Of a DNA stretch of 64,000 bases, positions 17,667 through 27,188 are shown piece by piece. The notes under the pieces are model-generated. The model worked only from the letters and a program-made list of their open reading frames with translations, had not been told where the DNA came from and ran no database searches. A program made the translations under genes and the position numbers. This stretch comes from Roseomonas mucosa (GTDB lineage Bacteria; Pseudomonadota; Alphaproteobacteria; Acetobacterales; Acetobacteraceae). The stretch lies in the NCBI GenBank assembly GCA_945878375.1, contig CAMDWG010000001.1, positions 248,001-312,000 on the forward strand, given 5' to 3'. Numbering within the stretch: position 1 is the first letter of the stretch; each line of letters starts with the position of its first letter.

Positions 17667-17688
17667 GCGAAGCCGCGGCGCCGCCCGA
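17667..17688 (+). repeat. 22-bp GC-rich repeat, copy 1
   Basis: A 22-bp GC-only-biased word starting GCGAAGCCGCGG occurs here and again, identical, at 37364-37385. Both copies lie just downstream of rightward genes (10 bp and 83 bp after the stop). It includes the palindrome CCGCGGCGCCGCGG in part. It may be a short dispersed extragenic element. Two copies in a genome this GC-rich is suggestive only. Confidence 0.4.
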
Positions 17689-17700
17689 GGTTGCATCCGA

Positions 17701-18303
17701 TCAGGGGTGGGGCGGCAGCAGCGCAGCGATCCGCTCCAGCCCCTGATCCCGCACGCCGAGCCCCGCCAGATGGCCCAGCGTGTTGAGCAGGTAGTCGCGG
17801 TTGGGGCCCATCTGGCCGATGCCGGCCGCGATCACCGCCGCGGCGCGATCCGCCGGCAGGCGCGGCACATAGTTCCGGCTGGCGCGGTTCACCACATAGG
17901 CCACCGCCGGCACGGTCGCGCCGCCCAGATCCGCCACCCGCACCGGCACGACGCGGCGGTGATAGACCACCTCCGCCCCATCCGGCAGTTCCCGGTCATC
18001 CAGGTAGCGCAGCACCTCCGCCGCCATCGGGCCGGGCACGCGGAAGGCGAGCCCCTGGCACGCCCCGCCGCGATCCAGCCCGAGCACCAGACCCGGCCGT
18101 TCCGGCGTGCCGCGATAGCGCGTGGACCAGAGGCAGAAGCTGCGGTGCCAGCCGCGCAGCAGGGCGCGGTGCTGCCCCGCATGCTCGAAGCCCGGCCGCC
18201 AGATCAGCGACCCATAGGCGAAGACCCACATCTGCCCACAAGGGGCGAGCGGAGGGGCAAGCGGGGGGGCGAGCGGCGGGCCAAGCGCGGGTTCAGCCGG
18301 CAT
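17701..18303 (-). CDS. Gamma-glutamylcyclotransferase, ChaC-like
   Basis: ChaC enzymes degrade glutathione to 5-oxoproline and Cys-Gly. The substrate loop VFAYGSLIWRPGFEH, the arginine-rich WHRSFCLWSTRYRGTPERPG and the catalytic-glutamate segment YLDDRELPDG are all present. The ATG at 18303 gives 200 aa with a low-complexity N-terminus (PPLAPPLAPPLAP). The ATG at 18231 begins exactly at MWVFAYGSL and may be the true start (176 aa). It converges with the aminotransferase gene and diverges from the DUF2125 gene. Confidence 0.88.
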   Translation of the reverse strand: MPAEPALGPPLAPPLAPPLAPCGQMWVFAYGSLIWRPGFEHAGQHRALLRGWHRSFCLWSTRYRGTPERPGLVLGLDRGGACQGLAFRVPGPMAAEVLRYLDDRELPDGAEVVYHRRVVPVRVADLGGATVPAVAYVVNRASRNYVPRLPADRAAAVIAAGIGQMGPNRDYLLNTLGHLAGLGVRDQGLERIAALLPPHP

Positions 18304-18368
18304 GGCGGGGCCGCAGGATAGGAAGGATCTGCACGGCGTTTCGGTTACGGGCTATAGGTACAGTTCCG

Positions 18369-19436
18369 ATGGACCGAAAGACCCCTCCGCGCCGCGGGCG
18401 CCACCTGCTGCTGCTGACCCTTGTCGCCCTGGCGGCCCTTGGCGCCGGCCACGCGCTGCTGTGGCGGGCCATGGCGAGCCAGCTGGAGCAAGGCTGGCAA
18501 AGCTGGGTCCAGCTTCGCCGCGCCCAGGGCTGGCAGGTGGAGCACGCACCCCCGGTCCGGGGCGGCTGGCCCATCGCCGCGACGCTCACCCTCGACCGCC
18601 TGCGGCTGGAGGGCGCGACCGCCACGCTGCCCGGCGGGCTCGGCTTCACCGCCCAACGGGCCGTGTTGCGGGTGGAGCTGCCCTGGCTGGACCAGCTGCA
18701 TGTGGATCTGCCGGGGCATCAGCGCCTGCGGCTCGGGGCGCTGGATTATCCCTTCATCGCCGATCGCCTGACCGCGACCCTGCCGCTGGAACGCGACACG
18801 CCCCCAGCCTCGGCCGAATTCGTGGCGGAGCGGCTTCGCATCGGTACCCCGGCCGGGGGGATGGAGGCCGCGCTGGCGACGCTGGCGATCAGCGGCAGTT
18901 CCAGCGCGACCGATACCGAATCGGCGCTCGAGCTGACCTTGGCGGCGGAAGGCGTGGACCTGCCCCCCCCCGCGCCCGGCGACCCGCTGGCGCGCTTCGG
19001 GCGCCGCATGGCGACGATCTCGGCCGATATGGCGCTGTCGGGCCCGCTGCCGGGCGGCCGCGCGCCCACACCCCGCGCCGAGGCTTGGCGCGATGGCGGC
19101 GGCACGCTGGAGTTACGGAGCCTCGCCATGCGGTGGGGATCGCTGGGCGGCACCGCCAGGGCGACGCTCGCCTTGGACGAGACGCTACAGCCGATGGGGG
19201 CGGGCATGCTGCGCCTCACCGGGGCGGCGGATGCGCTGGACGCGCTGGCGGAGGCCGGGTTGGTCGGACGCCGCGCGGCGCTGACCGCCCGCGGGCTGCT
19301 GCCGCTCATCTCCCGCCCCTCCGCCGGCAATGGGGCGCCGGAGATCGAGGTGCCGGTGACGCTGGAGGACCGGACGCTGACCCTGGCGCGCATCCCCGTG
19401 CTGCGCTTTCCGCCGCTGGGCTGGCCGGCGTACTGA
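18369..19436 (+). CDS. DUF2125 domain protein, membrane-anchored
   Basis: A basic N-terminus and one TM helix (HLLLLTLVALAALGAGHALLW, about 12-32) anchor a large periplasmic beta-rich domain, giving 355 aa. The WRAMASQLEQGWQSWVQLRRAQGWQVEH segment is typical of DUF2125. The domain family occurs in alphaproteobacteria and has no assigned function. Its beta-sandwich style recalls AsmA/lipid-transport-like proteins, which is only an impression. It converges on the peptidase gene with a GNRA-loop hairpin between. Confidence 0.82.
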   Translation: MDRKTPPRRGRHLLLLTLVALAALGAGHALLWRAMASQLEQGWQSWVQLRRAQGWQVEHAPPVRGGWPIAATLTLDRLRLEGATATLPGGLGFTAQRAVLRVELPWLDQLHVDLPGHQRLRLGALDYPFIADRLTATLPLERDTPPASAEFVAERLRIGTPAGGMEAALATLAISGSSSATDTESALELTLAAEGVDLPPPAPGDPLARFGRRMATISADMALSGPLPGGRAPTPRAEAWRDGGGTLELRSLAMRWGSLGGTARATLALDETLQPMGAGMLRLTGAADALDALAEAGLVGRRAALTARGLLPLISRPSAGNGAPEIEVPVTLEDRTLTLARIPVLRFPPLGWPAY

Positions 19437-19437
19437 G

Positions 19438-19457
19438 GGGGCCGCGAAAGCGGCCCC
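19438..19457. terminator. Bidirectional hairpin with GAAA tetraloop
   Basis: GGGGCCGC (19438-19445) and GCGGCCCC (19450-19457) form a perfect 8-bp stem closed by GAAA, a stable GNRA tetraloop. It fills the 27-bp gap between the convergent DUF2125 and M32 peptidase stops. There is no T-run, so termination efficiency cannot be judged. Confidence 0.55.
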
Positions 19458-19463
19458 ACGCCA

Positions 19464-20951
19464 TCACGCCGCCAGGTAGCGCGCGGTCAGGTGGGCCGTG
19501 AAATCCCCTGTGTCGAGCGGCTTGCCCGTCGCATGGCGCAACAGGTCCTGGAAGCCAAGCCGCGCGCCCTGCCCATGCACATGCAGGCCCAGCCAGCGCA
19601 TCATGCCGGCCATCTCGCCCCGCCGCAGCTGCGCGTCGAGGTCGGGGATCGCGCGGCGGATCGCCGCCATCAGCTGCGCCGCCGCCATCGCCCCTAGCGT
19701 GTAGGACGGGAAATAGCCGAAGGCGCCGTCATGCCAATGGATGTCCTGCAGGCATCCCCGCGCATCGTCCGGTGGCGTGATGCCGAGGCTCGCCTGCATC
19801 GCCTCCGCCCAGGCGCCGGGCAGGTCGGGCACGCGCAAGCTGCCGCCGATCAGCGCGCGTTCCAGGCGGAAGCGCAGGATGACATGCGCGGGATAGGTCA
19901 GCTCATCCGCATCCACCCGGATGAAGCCACGCTCGATCCGCCGCCAGAGCCGCGCGAGGTTCTCCGGCGCCGCGACCTCCGGTGCCACCCCGAAGGCCGC
20001 GCGCAGGCGGGGACCGAGGAAGGCCAGGAAGGCATCCGACCGGCAGGCCTGCATCTCGACGATCAGGGATTGCGATTCATGCGCGGCCATCCCCGCCGCC
20101 TCTCCCACCGGCTGGCGGGCGAAGCCGGCGGGCAGGTGGCGTTCATACATCGCATGCCCCGTCTCATGCAGCACGCCGAGCAGCGCCTTGGCCGGGTTCG
20201 CCTCGTCATAGAAGGTCGTGATGCGGACATCGGACGGGTTGCCGCCGCAGAAGGGATGCAGCGATTCGTCCAGCCGGGCATGGGAGAATTGCAGCCCCAC
20301 ACGCTCCGCCATCTCCTGGCACAGCGCGCGTTGCGCGACGACGGGGAAGGCGCCCGAGAAGGGCAGCGGCGCGGGGCGGCGCGCCTGGATATCCTCCGCA
20401 CGCGGCAAAGCGTCCCGCAGCCAGGCCTCATAGGCGGCGAAGACGGGTTCCACATCGCCGGCGGTGACGCCGGGCTGGTAGCCATCCATCAGCGCGTCAT
20501 AGGGGTCCATGCCGAGCGCGGCGCCGAAGGCCTGCGCCATCTCTCGCTGCAGGGCCACGACCTCGGCCAGCGCCTTGGCGACCAGGCCGAAATCGGATGC
20601 CGCCTTGGCCTCTCGCCACAGTTTCTCGCAGGCGGAATTGGCGCGGGCCGAGGCTTCCACGAGATCGACGGGCAGCGCCGTGGCGCGCAGATGGGCCCGG
20701 CGCATCAGGGCGAGGTTGGCGCCCTCCCACTCCCCCGCCGCCGTGGCGGTGGCGAGGTCGTCGGCGACGCGCGGATCGGTCAGCATCTCATGCGCCACCC
20801 CGGCCAGGGCGGCGAGTTGTTCGCCGCGCGCATGCGACCCGCCCGGCGGCATCATGGCGGAGGCATCCCAATGCAGGATCCCCGCAGCCTCGTTGATCGC
20901 GCCGATGCGGGCGAAGCGGGCCTTCAGGCGGTCATAGGCGGCGTCGGTCAT
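19464..20951 (-). CDS. Carboxypeptidase M32 (Taq carboxypeptidase family)
   Basis: M32 enzymes are cytosolic zinc carboxypeptidases. The HExxH motif is LLGVLHETGHAMYERHLP, the third-ligand region is GEAAGMAAHESQSLIVEMQ, and the ending HIHWHDG-like segment is DIHWHDGAFGYFPSYTLGAMAAAQL, all typical. The ATG at 20951 gives 495 aa. Its A is shared with the SURF1 stop codon (TGATG), so the gene is probably co-translated with SURF1. Pairing with an oxidase assembly gene is likely operon convenience, not shared function. Confidence 0.94.
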   Translation of the reverse strand: MTDAAYDRLKARFARIGAINEAAGILHWDASAMMPPGGSHARGEQLAALAGVAHEMLTDPRVADDLATATAAGEWEGANLALMRRAHLRATALPVDLVEASARANSACEKLWREAKAASDFGLVAKALAEVVALQREMAQAFGAALGMDPYDALMDGYQPGVTAGDVEPVFAAYEAWLRDALPRAEDIQARRPAPLPFSGAFPVVAQRALCQEMAERVGLQFSHARLDESLHPFCGGNPSDVRITTFYDEANPAKALLGVLHETGHAMYERHLPAGFARQPVGEAAGMAAHESQSLIVEMQACRSDAFLAFLGPRLRAAFGVAPEVAAPENLARLWRRIERGFIRVDADELTYPAHVILRFRLERALIGGSLRVPDLPGAWAEAMQASLGITPPDDARGCLQDIHWHDGAFGYFPSYTLGAMAAAQLMAAIRRAIPDLDAQLRRGEMAGMMRWLGLHVHGQGARLGFQDLLRHATGKPLDTGDFTAHLTARYLAA

Positions 20952-21634
20952 CAGCGCGGTCGTCCCAGTCGGAAGGCGAAGGCAGCCAGCACGCCCACCA
21001 GCGCCACCGCCAGCCCGTACCAAGTGATCGCATAGCCGAGATGGTTGTTCGTCGGGCGCGGCAGGGTGCGCGCCGGGTCGGGCAGGCCCGGACCCGGCCC
21101 GAGCACCACCAGCCCATAGGGTGCCACCTGCGGCAGGCCGAGCGCCCGGCCGATCGCCGGCGGATCGAAGGTGTAGAAGCGGCGCCCGGCCGCGTCGTCG
21201 GTGGCGGAGAAACTGCCGGGCCGGTCGCCCGGATGCACCCAGCCCTCCAGCACCACAGGCCCGTCGGGCCGCGCGATGGGGCGGTTGCCCTCCAGCGGCA
21301 CCCAGCCGCGATTGACCAGCACGGGCGGCGCGCCATCGCGCAGCAGCGGCGTCACCAGATGCGCGCCGAGCACTGGCCCGCGCACCTCAAGGCCCAGCAG
21401 CCCTTCCCGCCCATGGTCGAAGCGCCCGGCGATGCGGATTTTCAGGAAGGGCTCGGGCAGGAACGGCGCCGGTTGGTCGGCCAGCGGAACGGTGGCGGCC
21501 GATTCGCTGGCGGCGATGCGCGCGATCAGGTCGTTCTTCCACTGCAGCCGCTGCACCTGCCAGGTGCCGAGGAACAGCAGCAAGCCAAGGACCGGCAACG
21601 CGGCGATTGTGGCGATCAGGACGGGACGGCGCAT
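20951..21634 (-). CDS. SURF1 family cytochrome oxidase assembly protein
   Basis: SURF1 helps insert heme a into subunit I of aa3 oxidase. The 227-aa protein has the standard topology, an N-terminal TM helix (LIATIAALPVLGLLLFLGTW) and a C-terminal one (TWYGLAVALVGVLAAFAF), with a periplasmic domain between. The family motifs LGTWQVQRLQWK near the N-terminus, VNRGWVP in the middle and NNHLGYAITWYGLA near the end are intact. It lies just downstream of the cta operon but after its terminator, so some readthrough or its own promoter is needed. Confidence 0.95.
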   Translation of the reverse strand: MRRPVLIATIAALPVLGLLLFLGTWQVQRLQWKNDLIARIAASESAATVPLADQPAPFLPEPFLKIRIAGRFDHGREGLLGLEVRGPVLGAHLVTPLLRDGAPPVLVNRGWVPLEGNRPIARPDGPVVLEGWVHPGDRPGSFSATDDAAGRRFYTFDPPAIGRALGLPQVAPYGLVVLGPGPGLPDPARTLPRPTNNHLGYAITWYGLAVALVGVLAAFAFRLGRPR

Positions 21635-21705
21635 CGGGCAGCTATGTGGGCCGCCGCGCCCGCCGCCGCCATACCCGAAGACGCCCGGACCATGCCCCGG
21701 GAATG

Positions 21706-21736
21706 GAAAAACCCCACCCGCTTGCGCGGATGGGGT
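21706..21736 (-). terminator. Rho-independent terminator of the cta operon
   Basis: On the minus strand ACCCCATCCGC pairs with GCGGGTGGGGT (one mismatch) over a short loop, and the stem runs directly into TTTTTCC. It starts 26 bp after the ctaE stop and precedes SURF1. It is the clearest intrinsic terminator in the window. Confidence 0.85.
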
Positions 21737-21761
21737 CGGAAGGCCGGTGCGGCGGGGCGGC

Positions 21762-22598
21762 TCAGTGCGGCGCGATGACGCCGGCGCCCCACCAGTAGAT
21801 GAAGATGAACAGGAACAGCCACACCACGTCCACGAAGTGCCAGTACCAGGCAGCGGCCTCGAACCCGAAATGGCGTTCCGGCGTGAATTGGCCGCGCATG
21901 GCGCGCACCAGGCAGACCGCCAGGAACACGGTGCCGACGAAGACGTGGAAGCCGTGGAAGCCGGTCGCGAGGTAGAAGACCGAGGCGTAGATCCCATCGG
22001 TGAAGCCGAAGGGCGCGATCATGTATTCCTTGATCTGGAAGCCGGTGAACATGACGCCGAGCGCCACCGTCAGGGCCAGGCCCCGGATCAGGCCCTTGCG
22101 GTCGTTCTGCAGCAGCGCGTGATGCGCCCAGGTCACCGTGCAGCCCGACAGCAGCAGGATCATGGTGTTCAGCAGGGGCAGGTGGAAGGGGTCGAAGCTG
22201 AGGATGCCCTCAGGCGGCCACATCGCATTCTCAGCGCCGGACACATGTTCCGGGAACAGCGCGAAGTGGAAGTAGGACCAGAAGAAGGCGACGAAGAACA
22301 TCACCTCAGACGCGATGAACAGCACCATGCCGTAGCGCAGGCCAAGGCGCACCACCGGGGTGTGCAGGCCCGGCGTGCGGCTTTCCTTCAGCACATCGCG
22401 CCACCAGCCGAACATGCAGGCCAGCGTCGCGGCCAGGCCGAGTCCAGCCAGCCAATAGCTGTTGTTGTGGCCGATGAAGATGATGCCGAGGACCAAGGCG
22501 CCGCCCGCGAAGGCGGACAGCAACGGCCATGGTGACGGGTCCACCAGGTGGTAGGGGTGCTTGTAGGGGCTGCCGCCCGCTTCGCTCTGGCTTGCCAT
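21762..22598 (-). CDS. ctaE: Cytochrome c oxidase subunit III (CtaE/CoxC)
   Basis: Subunit III of the aa3 oxidase, 278 aa with seven TM helices. KHPYHLVDPSPWPL at the N-terminus, the lipid-binding SEVMFFVAFFWSYFH, and the C-terminal GFHGFHVFVGTVFLAVCLVR and WYWHFVDVVWLFLFIFIYWW are family hallmarks. It is the last gene of the leftward ctaC-D-B-G-E operon and is followed by an intrinsic terminator. Separation from ctaG is 106 bp. Confidence 0.97.
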   Translation of the reverse strand: MASQSEAGGSPYKHPYHLVDPSPWPLLSAFAGGALVLGIIFIGHNNSYWLAGLGLAATLACMFGWWRDVLKESRTPGLHTPVVRLGLRYGMVLFIASEVMFFVAFFWSYFHFALFPEHVSGAENAMWPPEGILSFDPFHLPLLNTMILLLSGCTVTWAHHALLQNDRKGLIRGLALTVALGVMFTGFQIKEYMIAPFGFTDGIYASVFYLATGFHGFHVFVGTVFLAVCLVRAMRGQFTPERHFGFEAAAWYWHFVDVVWLFLFIFIYWWGAGVIAPH

Positions 22599-22704
22599 CG
22601 CTCTTCCTGGTGGGCTTGGCGGGGCTTGGCGCCCCTGCCCTTTGTGGTCGCATCAATTCCGGAAAAGACGCCCCAGATCAAGCCCGGGAACGCCATTCCA
22701 CGCC

Positions 22705-23328
22705 TCAGCGCGTGACGGTCGGTGGCTCCCGCCGCCCCACATGCGGGCCGGCATTGGCCATGTGGCCGCTACGCTCCGCATCCTGCAGGCTGCGGTGGAA
22801 GGTGTAGTTCACCGTGATGGTGTGGATCCCGCGTGTGTTCGGGTCCTGCGCGATACGCGGATCGACCCAGAAGGCCAGCGGCATGTCCACCTGCTGGCCG
22901 GGGGTCAGCGTCTGTTCCTCGAAGCAGAAGCAGGCGGTCTTGTGGAAGTATTTTCCGATGACCTCGGGCGTCACATTGTAGGTCGAGATGCCCGTGGCCG
23001 GCCGGTCCGACAGGTTGCGCGCGGTATAGAAGCCCACCGCTTCCTCCCCCACCCGCAGCTGCACGGCAGGCTGCGCGGGCTCGAAGCGCCAGGGCAGGTT
23101 GGGCTGGGTGTTGGCGTTGAAGCGCACCGTCACCACGAACTCGCCCGGCGTCGCCGGCGCCTGCTGGCCGATCATCGGCGTGCCACCGAAGCCGGTCACG
23201 CGGCAGAACAGATCATAGAGCGGCACGGCGGCGAAGGAGAGGCCGACCATGCCGAACACCACGGCGAAGGCCCCGCCGGCCACCCGGCGGTTCCGCTTCG
23301 CGATCAGGGCCTGCCGTTCGGCGTCCAT
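22705..23328 (-). CDS. ctaG: Cytochrome c oxidase assembly protein CtaG (Cox11 type)
   Basis: Cox11/CtaG delivers copper to the CuB site of subunit I. The 207-aa protein has one N-terminal TM (GGAFAVVFGMVGLSFAAVPLY) followed by LYDLFCRVTGFGGT. The periplasmic copper site is KTACFCFEEQTL, with the CxC pair intact, and MPLAFWVDPRI follows. The ATG at 23328 gives MDAERQAL. It ends about 100 bp before ctaE, the usual order. Confidence 0.96.
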   Translation of the reverse strand: MDAERQALIAKRNRRVAGGAFAVVFGMVGLSFAAVPLYDLFCRVTGFGGTPMIGQQAPATPGEFVVTVRFNANTQPNLPWRFEPAQPAVQLRVGEEAVGFYTARNLSDRPATGISTYNVTPEVIGKYFHKTACFCFEEQTLTPGQQVDMPLAFWVDPRIAQDPNTRGIHTITVNYTFHRSLQDAERSGHMANAGPHVGRREPPTVTR

Positions 23329-23330
23329 GT

Positions 23331-23459
23331 TCAACCCCTCAGCACACGCGCCATGGAGATGAAGTAGAACAGCGCCACCAGCCCGACGAGCGTCAGCAGG
23401 ATGGCCCAGTTCCGCGCCCGGCGGCGGCGTTCGAAGGCGGTCTTTTCCTCGGGCGTCAT
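23331..23459 (-). CDS. Small single-TM protein of the oxidase operon (CoxF-like)
   Basis: A 42-aa protein, [20 protein letters not shown] followed by a hydrophobic helix ([20 protein letters not shown]), lies between ctaB and ctaG. Its ATG overlaps the ctaB stop by ATGA and its own stop is 2 bp from the ctaG start. Tiny proteins with this charged head and single TM are regular members of alphaproteobacterial cta operons. The exact role is not known. Confidence 0.8.
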   Translation of the reverse strand: MTPEEKTAFERRRRARNWAILLTLVGLVALFYFISMARVLRG

Positions 23460-24403
23460 CCGAACACCAGCCTGTCGATCGCAAGCGCGCCGAACAGCGC
23501 GAAAAGGTAATACAGGGAGAAGCGGAAGGTCGCCCGCGCCGCGGCATCGTTCACCAGGCTGCGGCCCGCCTCGTCCTGCGGCTCGCGCAGCACGCGCCAG
23601 GACTGCACCAGGAACACAGCACCCAGCAGCAGGGCGACGCCGGCATAGGCGAGGCCGCTGAAGCCCACGAACCAGGGCGCGAGCGTCACCGGCAACAGGG
23701 CCACGGTGTAGATCATCACCTGCCGGCGGGTTTCCCGCGCGCCATGCGTCACCGGCAGCATCGGCACCTTGGCGCGCGCATAGTCGCCATGCGCCCAGAG
23801 GCTCAGCGCCCAGAAATGCGGCGGCGTCCACATGAAGATGATGGCGAACATGATCAGCGGCATCAGCCCGACATCGCCGGTGGCCGCCGCCCAGCCGATC
23901 ACCGGCGGGAAGGCGCCCGCGGCGCCGCCGATGACGATGTTCTGCGGCGTCCGGCGCTTCAGCCACATCGTGTAGATGACGACGTAGAAGAAGACCGAGA
24001 AGGCGAGCCAGCCAGCCGCGACCCAATTCGTCGCCAGCCCCATGACGGCGACGGACGCCACTGCCAGCGTCAGCCCGAAGCCCAGCGCGGCGCCGGGCTC
24101 GATCCGCCCCGCCGGGATCGGCCGCCGGGCGGTCCGCCGCATCAGCGCGTCGATATCGCGGTCATACCACATGTTGATCGCCCCGCAGGCGCCGGCGGCG
24201 ACCGCGATGCAGAGGATCGCGGCCACCCCGAGCACGGGGTGAATCGGCATTGGCGCGACCAGCAGGCCGATGATCGCGGTGAACACGACCAGCGTCATCA
24301 CGCGCGGCTTGAGCAGCGCGAACCAGTCACTGACCTCGGAGAGGTCGGTGGATGCGTTCAGGGGGGCTTGCGCCCCCCCGTTCTCGACCGTGGCGCCGCT
24401 CAT
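23456..24403 (-). CDS. ctaB: Protoheme IX farnesyltransferase (heme O synthase, CtaB)
   Basis: CtaB farnesylates heme B to heme O, the precursor of heme A of the oxidase. The 315-aa UbiA-family protein has about eight TM helices. The first substrate motif is [22 protein letters not shown], and [28 protein letters not shown] is diagnostic of heme O synthases. It starts 27 bp after ctaD and ends overlapping the small TM protein. Confidence 0.97.
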   Translation of the reverse strand: MSGATVENGGAQAPLNASTDLSEVSDWFALLKPRVMTLVVFTAIIGLLVAPMPIHPVLGVAAILCIAVAAGACGAINMWYDRDIDALMRRTARRPIPAGRIEPGAALGFGLTLAVASVAVMGLATNWVAAGWLAFSVFFYVVIYTMWLKRRTPQNIVIGGAAGAFPPVIGWAAATGDVGLMPLIMFAIIFMWTPPHFWALSLWAHGDYARAKVPMLPVTHGARETRRQVMIYTVALLPVTLAPWFVGFSGLAYAGVALLLGAVFLVQSWRVLREPQDEAGRSLVNDAAARATFRFSLYYLFALFGALAIDRLVFG

Positions 24404-24430
24404 CGTGGCGTGTCCCTCAGGCGCGGATCC

Positions 24431-26023
24431 TCAGCGGACCCGCGGCAGCTCGTCGAAGGTGTGGAAGGGCGGCGGGGAAGACACCTGCCATTCGAGCGTG
24501 GTCGCGCCCTCGCCCCAGGGGTTGTCCGCGGCCTTGGCACCCTTCGTGAAGGTGACCCAAAGGACGTAGAAGAAGAACAGGAAGCTCGCCACCGAGATAT
24601 AGGACCCGATCGAGGCGATCGCGTTCCAGCCCGTGAAGGCATCCGGGTAGTCCGGATAGCGGCGCGGCATGCCCTGGTTGCCCAGGAAGTGCATGGGGAA
24701 GAAGGTCAGGTTCACGCCGATGAAGGTCAGCCAGAAGTGGATCTTGCCCAGCATCTCCGGATACTGGCGGCCGCTCATCTTGCCGAGCCAGTAGTAGATG
24801 CCGGCGTAGATACCGAAGATCGCGCCCAGGCTCAGCACGTAGTGGAAGTGCGCCACCACGTAATAGGTGTTGTGCAGGATCTGGGTGATGCCCGCATTCG
24901 CCAGCACCACGCCCGTGACGCCGCCGACGGTGAACAGGAAGATGAAGCCGATCGCGAACAGCATCGGCGTGTCGTACTTCATCGAACCGCCCCACATCGT
25001 CGCGATCCAGGAGAAGATCTTCACGCCCGTCGGCACGGCGATGACCATCGTCGCGGCCATGAAGTAGGCGCGCGTATCGACGTCCATGCCCGAGGTGAAC
25101 ATGTGGTGCGCCCACACGATGAAGCCGACGAAGCCGATCGCCACCATCGCATAGGCCATGCCGAGATAGCCGAAGACCGGCTTGCGGCTGAAGGTCGAGA
25201 CGATGTGGCTGATGATCCCGAAGGCGGGCAGGATCATGATGTACACTTCGGGGTGGCCGAAGAACCAGAACAGGTGCTGGAACAGCACCGGGTCGCCGCC
25301 GCCGGCCGGGTCGAAGAAGGCCGTGCCGAAGTTGCGGTCGGTGATCAGCATGGTGATCGCGCCCGCCAGGACGGGAACGGCCAGCAGCAGCAGGAAGGCG
25401 GTGACCAGCATCGACCACACGAACAGCGGCATCTTGTGCAGCGTCATGCCGGGCGCGCGCATGTTCAGGATGGTGGTGATGAAATTCGCCGCGCCGAGGA
25501 TCGAGGACGCGCCGGCCAGGTGCAGCGCGAACAGCGCCAGGTCCATCGCCATCGACGGGTGATAGGTGTTGTCCGTCAGCGGCGGATAGATCGTCCAGCC
25601 GCCGCCCGCGCCTTCGCCCACGAAGAGCGACGCGCCCAGCATCAGGAAGGCCGGCACCAGCAGCCAGAAGCTGATGTTGTTCATGCGCGGGAAGGCCATG
25701 TCCGGCGCGCCGATCTGGATCGGTACGAACCAGTTGCCGAAGCCGCCGATCAGCGCGGGCATGACCACGAAGAACACCATGATCAGGCCATGGGCCGAGA
25801 CATAGGCGTTCCACATCTGCCCGTCGGCGAAGATCTGCATCCCCGGCGACTGCAGCTCGATCCGCATCAGCAGCGACAGGCCGATGCCGATGATCGCGGC
25901 AACCAGCGAGAAGGCGATATAGAGCGTGCCGATATCCTTGTGATTCGTGCTGAACAGCCAGCGATTCACGAAGGACGGCTTGTGATCGTGATGATCGTGG
26001 TCGGCGTGGGTGGCGTTCGCCAT
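24431..26023 (-). CDS. ctaD: Cytochrome c oxidase subunit I, aa3 type (CtaD/CoxA)
   Basis: This is the catalytic heme-copper subunit, 530 aa with 12 TM helices. Ligands are visible: heme a His in [12 protein letters not shown], the CuB His and cross-linked Tyr in [15 protein letters not shown], the CuB pair in [11 protein letters not shown], and the heme a3/heme a pair in [13 protein letters not shown]. The HPEVY Tyr places it with the A-type oxidases. A His-rich N-terminus ([10 protein letters not shown]) is unusual but seen in relatives. The ATG at 26023 lies 37 bp after the ctaC stop. Confidence 0.98.
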   Translation of the reverse strand: MANATHADHDHHDHKPSFVNRWLFSTNHKDIGTLYIAFSLVAAIIGIGLSLLMRIELQSPGMQIFADGQMWNAYVSAHGLIMVFFVVMPALIGGFGNWFVPIQIGAPDMAFPRMNNISFWLLVPAFLMLGASLFVGEGAGGGWTIYPPLTDNTYHPSMAMDLALFALHLAGASSILGAANFITTILNMRAPGMTLHKMPLFVWSMLVTAFLLLLAVPVLAGAITMLITDRNFGTAFFDPAGGGDPVLFQHLFWFFGHPEVYIMILPAFGIISHIVSTFSRKPVFGYLGMAYAMVAIGFVGFIVWAHHMFTSGMDVDTRAYFMAATMVIAVPTGVKIFSWIATMWGGSMKYDTPMLFAIGFIFLFTVGGVTGVVLANAGITQILHNTYYVVAHFHYVLSLGAIFGIYAGIYYWLGKMSGRQYPEMLGKIHFWLTFIGVNLTFFPMHFLGNQGMPRRYPDYPDAFTGWNAIASIGSYISVASFLFFFYVLWVTFTKGAKAADNPWGEGATTLEWQVSSPPPFHTFDELPRVR

Positions 26024-26060
26024 CGGTCGGTATCCGATCCTTGCGGTTCTTGGCGGCGCC

Positions 26061-26987
26061 TTAGCGGCGCGCCTCGGCGAGGGAGAGGGGGGCGGGGGCG
26101 GTCGGCTCGGCGGCCGCGATCTGGGACGGGTGCGTCGGCGCCAGGCCTTCCGCGAATCGGGTCTTCGCCTGGTCGGCCCAGGCGTTGAACTGCTCACGCG
26201 GGACGGCGCGCACCTCGATCGGCATGAACCAGTGGTTCACCCCGCAGATCTGGTTGCACTGCCCATAATAGACGCCCGGACGGTCGGCGCGGATCCAGGT
26301 CTCCAGCGTCCGGCCGGGGATCGTGTATTTCTGCACGCCGAGGGAGGGGACGAAGAAGCTGTGGATCACGTCCTGGCCCGTGGTCAGGATGCGGATATTG
26401 GCGCCCACCGGGATGACCAGCGGGTTGTCCACCGAAAGGCCGCGGATCTGCTGGTCGCGGATATCCTCATTGGCCACCGGGTAGCTGTCGAAGGTGAAGT
26501 TGCCGTGGTCGGGATAGGCATAGTGCCAGTACCACTGCCGCCCCTGCACATTGATCGTCATCTCCGCGTCCACCGCGCGATCCTGGTAGTAGATCAGGCG
26601 GAAGGACGGGATCGCGATCACCACCAGGATCAGCACCGGCACGACCGTCCAGGCGATCTCGAGCGCGGTGTTGTGGCTGGTCTGGCTCGGGTTCGGGTTG
26701 GCCGCGGCGCGGAAGCGCCACATCGCATAGGCCAGCAGCACCGCCACGAAGATGGTGATCGCCACCATCATCCAGAACACCAGGGTGTTGAAGGAGGAGA
26801 TCGCGTCCTTGATCGGGCCGCCTGAGGCCTGGAGGCCCATGCCCCAAGGCTGGGGCGCGCCCACTACCGCTTCCGCGCCTTGCGCCAGCGCCGCGCCGGA
26901 TCCGGCCGCGACCAGGGCGACGACCATGGCGCAGACAGCGCTCGCGCGGCCCACGCATCCCAAGAGAACGCCGATTGCCTGCCTCAT
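26061..26987 (-). CDS. ctaC: Cytochrome c oxidase subunit II (CtaC/CoxB)
   Basis: Subunit II carries the CuA centre that receives electrons from cytochrome c. A signal peptide ending AALAQG precedes two TM helices (about 58-78 and 104-124) and the cupredoxin domain. The CuA ligands appear in [14 protein letters not shown] and in [18 protein letters not shown] (CxxxCxxxHxxM). The electron-entry WYWHYAYPD aromatic patch is present. I take the ATG at 26987 (308 aa), since the upstream ATG at 27041 would add a basic stretch before the signal peptide. It is first in the cta operon. Confidence 0.96.
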   Translation of the reverse strand: MRQAIGVLLGCVGRASAVCAMVVALVAAGSGAALAQGAEAVVGAPQPWGMGLQASGGPIKDAISSFNTLVFWMMVAITIFVAVLLAYAMWRFRAAANPNPSQTSHNTALEIAWTVVPVLILVVIAIPSFRLIYYQDRAVDAEMTINVQGRQWYWHYAYPDHGNFTFDSYPVANEDIRDQQIRGLSVDNPLVIPVGANIRILTTGQDVIHSFFVPSLGVQKYTIPGRTLETWIRADRPGVYYGQCNQICGVNHWFMPIEVRAVPREQFNAWADQAKTRFAEGLAPTHPSQIAAAEPTAPAPLSLAEARR

Positions 26988-27101
26988 TCTGCCGTCCTGC
27001 CGGGGCGGCTTTGCGCCGCGCCTTATCCTCGAACCTGCCACCAGCCCGGGTTGCCGCCCGGCGGCGCCGCCGACCCTGTCACGGGCCGACCGCGGTCTCT
27101 G

Positions 27102-27130
27102 CTATAGAAGCGGCTCCCGCAGCGCACAAG
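27102..27130 (-). promoter_or_regulatory. Putative sigma70 promoter of the cta operon
   Basis: On the minus strand TTGTGC (27130-27125) and TATAGC (27107-27102) are separated by exactly 17 bp, about 115 bp before the ctaC ATG at 26987. The leader between is GC-rich. This is the best promoter-like pair in the gap. Confidence 0.5.
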
Positions 27131-27144
27131 TGAGCATCGATAGG

Positions 27145-27165
27145 CCCCTGGCAAGGCCAGGGGCA
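27145..27165. terminator. Hairpin downstream of the ArsR gene
   Basis: GCCCCTGGC and GCCAGGGGC form a perfect 9-bp stem with a 3-base loop. It begins 24 bp after the ArsR stop and lies just upstream of the cta promoter, so it can insulate the oxidase operon. On the minus strand no T-run follows it, so it is a weak or Rho-assisted terminator at best. Confidence 0.5.
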
Positions 27166-27188
27166 GCAAAAGCATTCCACCGCGCCCA

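Noticed and set aside
15372-17696. A 774-codon frame antisense to the epimerase and aminotransferase genes
   Set aside because: Both plus-strand genes have complete family motifs; the antisense product has none and is compositionally skewed.
23744-26188. An 814-codon frame antisense to ctaB and ctaD
   Set aside because: It is a by-product of high GC third positions, rich in Arg/Asp/His, covering two certain oxidase genes.
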